Assembly: GCF_001667375.1 (NCBI RefSeq)
Contig: NZ_LZIN01000091.1
Span: 1 to 51,765, forward strand
DNA length: 51,765 nucleotides
Direction: 5' to 3'
From: Mycolicibacter sinensis
GTDB taxonomy: Bacteria; Actinomycetota; Actinomycetes; Mycobacteriales; Mycobacteriaceae
Made by a program: the position numbers and the translations under genes. Numbering within the stretch: the stretch's first letter is position 1; each line of letters begins with the position of its first letter. The notes beneath the pieces were generated by a model. That model was not told the DNA's origin. It searched no databases and saw only the letters and a program-made list of their open reading frames with translations. This document shows, in pieces, positions 40,861 to 48,151 of the stretch.

Positions 40861-43512
40861 TCAGGCCCGGGGCCGGCCCTCGGCAAACAGCCGGACCAAC
40901 TGATCGCGCCGCTCGATGCCCAGTTTGGCGAACATCCGGTAGAGATGCCCGTCCACGGTGCGTACCGAGACCGAGAGCCGATCGGCGATCTGACGGTTGG
41001 GCAGACCGGCGGCGACGAGCATCGCGATCTCGCGCTCCCGGTCGGTGATCGGCAGGGGCTGAGTCACCGCCTCGACTGCCGGAGTGTGGATGTCACCTTG
41101 GCGGGCCAACCACTGTGTCCGCGTTGAGGACTCCAATTGCTTGCCGCGTTGACCGCTGCGCGCGTATTCGGCGGATGCCTGGGCCGCCGCATCTGCAGCG
41201 AGCGCGAATGCCCCCAGGGTCGCGAACTTGTCCGACGCGGTGCTCAATAGGTCGGCGTTGTGGTCGGCCAGACCGCGAGCATGCGCCGCAACCGCATTGG
41301 GCAACGGGGAGTCCAGTGTCTCAGCGAGCTCTGCCAGCCGGTCGGCGTGCGAGCGGTCGCCGAACCTGACCGCGGTGTGCAGCGCCCGCAACTCGACCGC
41401 GTGCATCCCGGATCGGCGTGCGCTCTGCGCCGCCCGCAGCGCGTGAGCGCGCGCATCGGAGATCTGACCGTGCGCTGCCCGCTCCCAGGCCCGTGCTATC
41501 TCGAGTTCCGGTGCGAAAGCAGCGATTTGCGCTCCATAAACTTCTTCGCAGTGCCGCAATGCAGCTGAGGCCGACGCAGCGTTGCCTCGTGCCCCTTCGG
41601 CTTGGGTTGCCCATGCGTTGGCCAGCATCGGCCACAGCGATAGGGAAGCGCCCGACAACACCGGTATCGAGTCCTGAAACAACGAACACGCCAACGGCAG
41701 TTGACCGCGTGCCAGCTGTACCAGGCCGAACAGCACTCCGACCATCGCATCGGGTTCCGGCACGCCGGCAGCCATAGTGGCATAGCGTTCGGCGACCATT
41801 TCGGTCGCGGCCAAGTCACCGGCGGTGACCAGCGCCATGACCTCGGCGATACCGAGTGCGAATCGGATCATCCCGGAGCGACTACGCGCAGCCGCCTGCA
41901 GCCCCAGGTCGGCGATTCCGGAGACTTCGCCGAAGCGCCCCGCTGTGCTCAGCGCGTGCGCGGTGGGCACCGCAGCCAAGGCGGTTGACTCCGGCGATAC
42001 GTCCGCCGCGCAGAACGGTGGTCCGGACCGAATCGTCTTTGCGAGGTTGCCAGCGAAGAACGTGAAAGCCACTTCCAGGGCGCGGCACTGGGCGGCGGTC
42101 ACCTCCGAGTGCGCGCGGTCCTTTACCTCGGCCAGAACCGCCCATGCGGAATCGATCTCACTGCAGTTCCAGAACAGGTTCGACGCGCGAAGACAACCCC
42201 ACTGAACTGTTGACGCATCGTCGGCGCCGTCGAGGCTGACATCGGTCAACACCGACTCGGCGTCGTCGCCTCGCCCTTGCCACAACAGTGCCTCTCCGAG
42301 AACGAGGGCCGCGGGTAAGCCACCGTCGCGGTCAAAGGCGAAGCGGGCCAGCTCTTCTGCATGGCCGAGGTTGGACATCGCCGCCGCCCTCACCGCCGCG
42401 CCGATGATCAGCTTGAAGTCGGGATCCAAGTCGCTGCAGATCATGAATTGAGCCATCCGGATCTTGCCGCGCACATCGGGCAACCGCAAGCGCCGCCCGC
42501 CACCACGAAGGTACTTGTCGAAGGCGTTGAACAGCAGACCGTTGAGTCGGCGGGCGCGCACCACCCCGACACGCTCGAGCACCGCTTCGCCGAAGACGGG
42601 GTGGGTCACCTGGACCAGCGTTCCCCCGGCATCGGAAGTCAGATGAATCAGCCGGTGACGCTCCAGCCCGGAAACAGCTTCGGGAGAACAGAGCTCACGG
42701 AAGACCTCCCAGTCGAGCAACTCGGCGGTCGCCAGGATCTCAAGTGCCTCAAGCTCTTCGGGGGTGAGGGCCTGGAGCCGAAAGCCGAGTAGGACAGACA
42801 ATTCCTGGTCGGCGTGCAGGGAACCTTTGAGCTGCCAGCCGTACTCGTCTTGCACCAGGACACCGTGGTCGCGGCCGGCCCGCAGTAGTCCGCGCAGGTA
42901 CAGCGGGCTTCCGCCGCTTCGGTCGTGCAACCGGTTGATCGCTTGCGGGCACACGACACCACCGAGTACCCGGCGGGCGAGCTCACCGGTCTGTTCGCGG
43001 GTGAACGGATTGATGCGCATGTTCAACAGCAACTGTTCTTTGAGCAGTGCAGTGACCGCGTCGAGAAGCGTTTCACCGGACCGGATCACCACGATCACCT
43101 GTGCCGTGCCTTCGGCGGCAAGCTGGTAGACCAAGGTGGCCGACAACGGATCCAGCAGTTGGGCGTCATCGACCACGATCACCGGGTTCTCGGCGGCCTC
43201 GAGGTTTTGGTGCGCGATCGCCAACATCGCTGCCGGCTCGCACGATGCATCGACAGTCACCGACCGGGAGAACGCGCCCAACGGCACGTCGCGGCCGGTC
43301 TGAGTGCCCAGCACAAAGCGAACCGTGCGCCCGGCGGCGGTGAGACGGGCTCCGAGCGCGCGTGCCAGCGTCGACTTGCCGACACCGCTGTCGCCGACCA
43401 GGGCGACGCCTTGAAACCCGGAATCGGGCTCGAGTGTCGCCAATGCTTCGCGCAGCTCATCGTCGCGGCCCACGATCGGCCACGCCGAAACTGCTTCAGC
43501 CTTGCTTCGCAA
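40861..43512 (-). CDS. Large ATP-binding LuxR-family transcriptional regulator (LAL type)
   Basis: An 883-residue regulator of the MalT-like group. It has an N-terminal STAND/AAA ATPase domain with Walker A GDSGVGKS (40-47) and Walker B VIVVDDAQLL (about 109-118), a long helical TPR-like middle, and a C-terminal LuxR helix-turn-helix (about 815-875: LPITDREREIAMLVAAGLPNRQIADRLSVS and VDGHLYRMFAKLGI). A TTG start at 43512 is used because GGGGGAGG lies 9-10 bases upstream. It would sense a ligand or protein and activate target genes. It is convergent with the PGRS gene and downstream of a methyltransferase; its targets are not evident. Confidence 0.9.
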   Translation of the reverse strand: MRSKAEAVSAWPIVGRDDELREALATLEPDSGFQGVALVGDSGVGKSTLARALGARLTAAGRTVRFVLGTQTGRDVPLGAFSRSVTVDASCEPAAMLAIAHQNLEAAENPVIVVDDAQLLDPLSATLVYQLAAEGTAQVIVVIRSGETLLDAVTALLKEQLLLNMRINPFTREQTGELARRVLGGVVCPQAINRLHDRSGGSPLYLRGLLRAGRDHGVLVQDEYGWQLKGSLHADQELSVLLGFRLQALTPEELEALEILATAELLDWEVFRELCSPEAVSGLERHRLIHLTSDAGGTLVQVTHPVFGEAVLERVGVVRARRLNGLLFNAFDKYLRGGGRRLRLPDVRGKIRMAQFMICSDLDPDFKLIIGAAVRAAAMSNLGHAEELARFAFDRDGGLPAALVLGEALLWQGRGDDAESVLTDVSLDGADDASTVQWGCLRASNLFWNCSEIDSAWAVLAEVKDRAHSEVTAAQCRALEVAFTFFAGNLAKTIRSGPPFCAADVSPESTALAAVPTAHALSTAGRFGEVSGIADLGLQAAARSRSGMIRFALGIAEVMALVTAGDLAATEMVAERYATMAAGVPEPDAMVGVLFGLVQLARGQLPLACSLFQDSIPVLSGASLSLWPMLANAWATQAEGARGNAASASAALRHCEEVYGAQIAAFAPELEIARAWERAAHGQISDARAHALRAAQSARRSGMHAVELRALHTAVRFGDRSHADRLAELAETLDSPLPNAVAAHARGLADHNADLLSTASDKFATLGAFALAADAAAQASAEYARSGQRGKQLESSTRTQWLARQGDIHTPAVEAVTQPLPITDREREIAMLVAAGLPNRQIADRLSVSVRTVDGHLYRMFAKLGIERRDQLVRLFAEGRPRA

Positions 43513-43632
43513 AGGGTCCGACCTCCCCCGGGGCCAACTGCGTTTGGCGCAAAAATACGCCGCACTTACGGGAGGGTGTAGATATTTCCGCCGCGAAAAA
43601 CAAACGTTGACGATCGCGTTAATATGTCCTGG

Positions 43633-44679
43633 TCAGCGCGTGCGCTCGTACACCAACCAACGCAACTCGATCGGGCTGTCTTCACGCGACGTACGGAACG
43701 CATCGAGCCCGCTCACCCAGTCGACGTACCAGCTGGTGGGCGGCCAGGCGCCCTCGGGCAGATGAACCTTCTCGTACTCGTAGACCGACTCGTCGCCAAC
43801 CAACCCCAGCGGCAAGCCGGCTGTCGCGGCGGATATCTCCTCGCGGGTAAACAGACTCGAGTACACCTGCTGACAGAATTCGCGGGCGGCATCTTCGGGT
43901 TCGTAGCCGTCCTGCGCCAGGAACGCGTTGAACACCAGCCGGCCGCCGGGCGCCAGACAGCGGGCGGCGAGCTCGAAGAGACTGCGCACCTGTTGCGTCG
44001 ACCGGAAATCGGTCAGCACCTCCGAGAGCACGATCAGCTGGTAGTCGTCGCGCAGGTCGTCGCCATCGACGAATACGTCCCGCACGATGACGCGCACGTC
44101 CAACAGTTCCCGGTTCGCCTCATGCGTGAGTATCTCGGCGAACTTCGGGGTCATCTCCACGACGTCGACCGGATGCCCGCGTCGTGCCAGCGCCAGGGCG
44201 TTGCGCCCGGTGCCCGCACCGATCTCGAGGATGCGATGCGCGGCTGGATCTTCAGCTTCTAACGCCAGCTGCCAGACTCGGGCATCGGGCTCGGTGCCGA
44301 ACAACGGCGGCTCCCGCGTCGCCAGCCAGCGTTCGTACGCCTCGGCGATCGAGGTCCATTCGGCGCGGACCGTGTAGCTCAGGGTGAGACCGATCGGGGC
44401 CTCGTATGAGATGACGATGTTCGAGCGCGGCGATGCCGCGTAGGCGGCGGCCAGTTGGCCCTCCAACACCTGGCGCAGATGGGCGAGTTCGGCGTCATTG
44501 AAGCGTTTGCCCAGGCCCGCGAATACCGTGTCGCACATCGACACGTATTCGTCCAGCATGCTCGGGACGGCCGGCAGCACGACCTGGCCACCGATCCGCG
44601 CGCGGGTATAGAAACGCCGCAACATGGCGTCCTTGGCGGCCTGCGCTCGATCAACCGATGACGACGGCAAATTCTCCAC
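43633..44679 (-). CDS. SAM-dependent methyltransferase
   Basis: A 348-residue protein with an N-terminal helical region of about 130 residues and a class I methyltransferase domain: RILEIGAGTGRNALALA (from 149), VDVVEMTPKFAEIL, and CLAPGGRLVFNAFLAQDGYEP. The GTG at 44679 has GAAGAGGG just ahead. It diverges from nadD and is followed after 120 bases by the LuxR-family gene in the same direction. The substrate is unknown; the long N-terminal extension sets it apart from the methyltransferase at 30008. Confidence 0.8.
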   Translation of the reverse strand: MENLPSSSVDRAQAAKDAMLRRFYTRARIGGQVVLPAVPSMLDEYVSMCDTVFAGLGKRFNDAELAHLRQVLEGQLAAAYAASPRSNIVISYEAPIGLTLSYTVRAEWTSIAEAYERWLATREPPLFGTEPDARVWQLALEAEDPAAHRILEIGAGTGRNALALARRGHPVDVVEMTPKFAEILTHEANRELLDVRVIVRDVFVDGDDLRDDYQLIVLSEVLTDFRSTQQVRSLFELAARCLAPGGRLVFNAFLAQDGYEPEDAAREFCQQVYSSLFTREEISAATAGLPLGLVGDESVYEYEKVHLPEGAWPPTSWYVDWVSGLDAFRTSREDSPIELRWLVYERTR

Positions 44680-44772
44680 AGCCCTCTTCTACACGACCGT
44701 GGACCGCTTTGCCTCGACAATCGCGCTGAGCTGTCCGCGGCCGTCTGGCGACAGCCGTTTCCGCTGGTCCAG

Positions 44773-44778
44773 TAAGCT
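44773..44778 (+). promoter_or_regulatory. -10 element of a leaderless or near-leaderless nadD promoter
   Basis: TAAGCT ends 8 bases before the ATG at 44787, so transcription should begin at or one to two bases before the start codon. Confidence 0.45.
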
Positions 44779-44786
44779 GGCGAACC

Positions 44787-45458
44787 ATGCATGACGGGCT
44801 GCGCAGGCTGGGGGTGATGGGCGGGACGTTTGATCCCATCCACTACGGCCACCTGGTCGCAGCCAGCGAGGTAGCCCACAAGTTCGCGCTGGACGAGGTC
44901 GTGTTCGTGCCCAGCGGTCAGCCCTGGCAAAAGGATCGGCACGTCTCGGCCGCCGAAGACCGTTACCTGATGACGGTGATCGCCACGGCGTCCAATCCGC
45001 GCTTTTCGGTGAGCCGGGTGGACATCGACCGCGCCGGCCCCACCTACACCCGCGATACGTTGCGGGACCTGCACGCGCTGAACCCCGAATCCGAGCTGTA
45101 TTTCATCACCGGCGCCGACGCGTTGGGCTCGATATTGTCCTGGCAGGGCTGGGAGGAGCTGTTCGACTTGGCGCGTTTCATCGGGGTCAGCCGGCCCGGA
45201 TTCGAGCTGCGGCATGACCACATCACCGGCGTGCTGGGCGAACTGGAGGAGAATGCGTTGACCTTGGTGGAGGTCCCGGCGTTGGCAATCTCGTCGACCG
45301 AGTGTCGTCAACGCGCCGAGCAGCGCCGGCCGCTGTGGTACCTGATGCCCGACGGCGTCGTCCAGTACGTGTCCAAGCGCCGGCTCTACCGCAGTGACCC
45401 GGGCGCCAAGAAGGCCGTCGGCCGATCCACCAGCCTGGCCGCCGGGAACAACGCATGA
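44787..45458 (+). CDS. nadD: Nicotinate-nucleotide adenylyltransferase
   Basis: Makes nicotinic acid adenine dinucleotide, the step before NadE. The 223 residues have the nucleotidyltransferase motif GGTFDPIHYGH (12-22), VPSGQPWQK, the NadD substrate loop ITGADALGSILSWQGWEEL, and ISSTECRQR near the end. It heads the nadD-rsfS-gpgP-octT-degV operon, overlapping rsfS by ATGA, the same order as Rv2421c-Rv2417c. Confidence 0.97.
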   Translation: MHDGLRRLGVMGGTFDPIHYGHLVAASEVAHKFALDEVVFVPSGQPWQKDRHVSAAEDRYLMTVIATASNPRFSVSRVDIDRAGPTYTRDTLRDLHALNPESELYFITGADALGSILSWQGWEELFDLARFIGVSRPGFELRHDHITGVLGELEENALTLVEVPALAISSTECRQRAEQRRPLWYLMPDGVVQYVSKRRLYRSDPGAKKAVGRSTSLAAGNNA

Positions 45459-45862
45459 CAGCGACCCGCGAAGCGATCGACATGGCCACGGTGGCCGCGG
45501 TGGCCGCCGCGTCCAAGCTCGCCACCGACGTCGTCGTCATCGACGTATCCGCCCACTTGGTCATCACCGACTGCTTCGTGATCGCCTCGGCGTCCAACGA
45601 ACGTCAGGTCAACGCCATCGTCGACGATGTGGAGGAGAAGATGCGGCTGGCCGGGTACAAGCCGGCGCGCCGCGAAGGCACCCGGGAGGGGCGCTGGACG
45701 CTGCTGGACTACGTCGACATCGTGGTGCACATCCAGCACCAGGACGAGCGGGACTTCTATGCGCTGGACCGGCTGTGGAAGGACTGCCCACTGGTGCCGG
45801 TGGACTTAGCGGACTCAGCCGCCGAGCCGGACGACGCGTCGGCGTCGGAGGGAGCCCCGTGA
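45455..45862 (+). CDS. rsfS: Ribosomal silencing factor RsfS
   Basis: Binds ribosomal protein L14 and blocks subunit joining during starvation. The 135 residues match the RsfS/DUF143 family: VVVIDVSAHLVITDCFVIASASNERQV (about 26-52), GTREGRWTLLDYVDIVVHI, and FYALDRLWKDCP. It has an extra Ala/Asp/Glu-rich tail of about 17 residues. It overlaps nadD (ATGA) and gpgP (GTGA), so its level is probably tied to theirs. Confidence 0.95.
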   Translation: MTATREAIDMATVAAVAAASKLATDVVVIDVSAHLVITDCFVIASASNERQVNAIVDDVEEKMRLAGYKPARREGTREGRWTLLDYVDIVVHIQHQDERDFYALDRLWKDCPLVPVDLADSAAEPDDASASEGAP

Positions 45863-46530
45863 GGGTCCGCCGACTGATCCTGTTGCGGCACGGCCAGACC
45901 GAGTTCAATGCCGGCAGCAGGATGCAGGGTCAATTGGACACCGTCTTGAGCGATCTGGGTCGCGCGCAAGCGGAGGCGGCCGCCGAGGTACTGCGAAAGC
46001 GCCATCCGCTGCTGATCGTGTCGTCGGATCTGTGGCGTGCCTACGACACCGCCACGGTGCTGGCCGAGCACAACGGGCTGCAGGTCCGGGTGGACACCCG
46101 CCTGCGCGAAACACACCTGGGCGACTGGCAGGGCCTGACCCACGAGGAGGTTGACGCCGTGGCGCCGGGTGCCCGGCTGGCCTGGCGTGACGACGCCCGG
46201 TGGGCTCCGCATGGTGGCGAGAGCAGAGTGGATGTGGCCGCGCGCAGTGAACCGCTGGTCGCCGAGTTGGTGGCCGGCGAGCCCGAATGGGGGAGCGGTG
46301 ACGCGAACCGGCCGGCGGTGCTGGTGGCCCATGGTGGCCTGATCGCCGCCCTGACCGCGGCGTTGCTGCGCCTTCCGGTGGAGAACTGGCCGGTGCTGGG
46401 CGGAATGGCCAACGCCAGCTGGACCCAGCTCAGCGGGTACTCCGATGTCGACGTGACCGATCCGGCCGGGGTGCGCTGGCGCCTGGATGTCTGGAACGCG
46501 TCAGCACAGGTAGCCGACTGTGAACTCTAA
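45859..46530 (+). CDS. gpgP: Glucosyl-3-phosphoglycerate phosphatase
   Basis: Removes phosphate from glucosyl-3-phosphoglycerate, the second step of methylglucose lipopolysaccharide synthesis. The 223-residue histidine phosphatase has the catalytic LLRHGQTEFN (H11), RETHLGDWQG with the acid/base glutamate, and the second histidine in VLVAHGG. Family members are broad phosphatases, but position next to octT and identity with Rv2419c support this role. GTG 45859 overlaps the rsfS stop. Confidence 0.92.
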   Translation: MRVRRLILLRHGQTEFNAGSRMQGQLDTVLSDLGRAQAEAAAEVLRKRHPLLIVSSDLWRAYDTATVLAEHNGLQVRVDTRLRETHLGDWQGLTHEEVDAVAPGARLAWRDDARWAPHGGESRVDVAARSEPLVAELVAGEPEWGSGDANRPAVLVAHGGLIAALTAALLRLPVENWPVLGGMANASWTQLSGYSDVDVTDPAGVRWRLDVWNASAQVADCEL

Positions 46531-46546
46531 GTCCTACGACGCGCGG

Positions 46547-47278
46547 ATGTCCTCGCCCTCCCGTCCGACGCTGTTGGTCTTCGCCGATTCCCTGTCGTAC
46601 TACGGGCCCACCGGCGGGCTGCCGGCCGACGACCCGCGGATCTGGCCGAACATCGTTGGCGCGCAGTTGGGCTGGGATGTCGAGTTGATCGGGCGGATCG
46701 GCTGGACCAGTCGGGACGTCTGGTGGGCGGCCACCCAGGATCCGCGCGCCTGGGCCGCCCTGCCCCGGGCCGGGGCCGTCATCATCGCCACCAGCGGGAT
46801 GGATTCGCTGCCCTCGGTGTGGCCGACCGCGGTGCGCGAGTTGATCCGGTATGTGCGGCCGCCCTGGCTGCGACGCTGGGTTCGCGACGGTTACGGTTGG
46901 CTGCAGCCTCGGCTCTCGCCGCTGGCCCGGGCGGCGCTGCCGCCGCGGCTGACCGCTGATTATCTTGAAATGACCCGTGGCGCACTCGATTTCAATCGGC
47001 CGGGGATCCCGATCGTGGCCTGCCTGCCGTCGGTTCACATCGCCGATACTTATGGCCGCGCCCACCATGGGCGAGAGCCGACGGTGCGGGCGATCACGCA
47101 ATGGGCGCAGCGGCACGATGTCGGGCTGGTCGACCTGAAGTTGGGCGTGGCCGACGAGGTCATGAGCGGGCGGGCAAATCCGGACGGCATCCACTGGAAC
47201 TTCGAAGCGCACCGGGGCGTCGCCGAACTGATGCTCAAGGCGCTGGCCGAGGCCGGCGTTCCCGGACAGGCGGAATGA
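46547..47278 (+). CDS. octT: Diglucosylglycerate octanoyltransferase
   Basis: Adds octanoate to diglucosylglycerate in methylglucose lipopolysaccharide synthesis. The 243-residue SGNH-fold protein starts RPTLLVFADSLSYYGPTGG with the nucleophile serine (S15) and ends with the Asp-x-x-His motif in PDGIHWNFEAH; the sequence closely follows Rv2418c. The ATG at 46547 matches that N-terminus; a GTG at 46520 in the same frame would add 9 residues and overlap gpgP. It overlaps degV by ATGA. Confidence 0.92.
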   Translation: MSSPSRPTLLVFADSLSYYGPTGGLPADDPRIWPNIVGAQLGWDVELIGRIGWTSRDVWWAATQDPRAWAALPRAGAVIIATSGMDSLPSVWPTAVRELIRYVRPPWLRRWVRDGYGWLQPRLSPLARAALPPRLTADYLEMTRGALDFNRPGIPIVACLPSVHIADTYGRAHHGREPTVRAITQWAQRHDVGLVDLKLGVADEVMSGRANPDGIHWNFEAHRGVAELMLKALAEAGVPGQAE

Positions 47279-48138
47279 CCGGCCCCTCCGTCGTCGTGGT
47301 CACCGACTCGTCGGCGTGCCTACCCACTGAACTGCGGGACCGGTGGGACATCCGCGTGGCGCCGCTGCACATTCTGCTCGACGACGCCGACCTGCGCGAC
47401 GGCATCGATGACGTGCCCGAGGACATCTATGCCCGGGACGGCGTCAGCACGGCCGGAAGCAACCCCGAGGAGCTGACCGAGGCCTATCGAAACGGGTTGG
47501 CCGACAGCGGCGGCGCCGGAGTGGTGGCGATCCACATCTCCTCGGCACTGTCCGGCACGTTCGGCGCCGCCGAGCACGTCGCCGCCGAAATCGGCCCCGG
47601 TGTCCGGGTTATCGACTCGAGGTCTGCGGCGATGGGCACCGGATTCGTGGCGCTAGCCGCCGCCCGCGCTGCCGCCGGCGGCGCCGATCTGGACGGGGTG
47701 GCGGCCGCCGCCGAGGCGGCCGTGCAGCGCAGCCGCGCCTACCTGGTGGTACAGCGGCTGGACAATCTGCGGCGCAGCGGCCGGATCGGCAGTGCGGCGG
47801 CCTGGCTGGGAACCGCACTGTCGCTCAAGCCGCTGTTGGCAGTGGACGATGGGAAACTCGTACTGGCCCAGCGGATCCGCACCGTCAACAAGGCCGTCGC
47901 ATCGATGATCGATCGGGTCTGCGATGCGGTCGGCGATCGTCCCGCCGGGCTGGCCGTGCAACATGTCGCCAATCCGCACGGGGCACAAGAGGTGGCCGGT
48001 GCGCTGGCGGAGCGGTTGCCGTCCTGCGAGCCGGCCATCATCACCGACCTGGGACCGACGTTGGCCCTGCATGTCGGGGCCGGCGCGGTCGCGGTGTGCG
48101 TGGACCTGAATCCGGGAGGGGCTCCGGCCGGCGTCTGA
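47275..48138 (+). CDS. DegV family fatty-acid-binding protein
   Basis: A 287-residue DegV-fold protein: VVVVTDSSACLPTELRDRWDI at the start, the lipid-binding AIHISSALSGTFGAAEHVA, DSRSAAMGTGF, and RLDNLRRSGRIGSAAAWLGTALSLKPLL. Family members hold one fatty acid and, in Gram-positives, serve a fatty acid kinase. Last gene of the nadD operon, as Rv2417c. Its link to the octanoyl transfer next door is suggestive only. It is convergent with mmpL, 13 bases away. Confidence 0.93.
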   Translation: MTGPSVVVVTDSSACLPTELRDRWDIRVAPLHILLDDADLRDGIDDVPEDIYARDGVSTAGSNPEELTEAYRNGLADSGGAGVVAIHISSALSGTFGAAEHVAAEIGPGVRVIDSRSAAMGTGFVALAAARAAAGGADLDGVAAAAEAAVQRSRAYLVVQRLDNLRRSGRIGSAAAWLGTALSLKPLLAVDDGKLVLAQRIRTVNKAVASMIDRVCDAVGDRPAGLAVQHVANPHGAQEVAGALAERLPSCEPAIITDLGPTLALHVGAGAVAVCVDLNPGGAPAGV

Positions 48139-48151
48139 CCCGACCCGCGGG

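Noticed and set aside
36612..40886. A 1424-residue open frame antisense to the PGRS gene, and long plus-strand frames inside it
   Set aside because: The GGC/GCC repeat coding avoids stops in several frames at once; the products are low-complexity Ala/Val/Gly or Pro-rich with no start signals. They are shadows of the PGRS frame.
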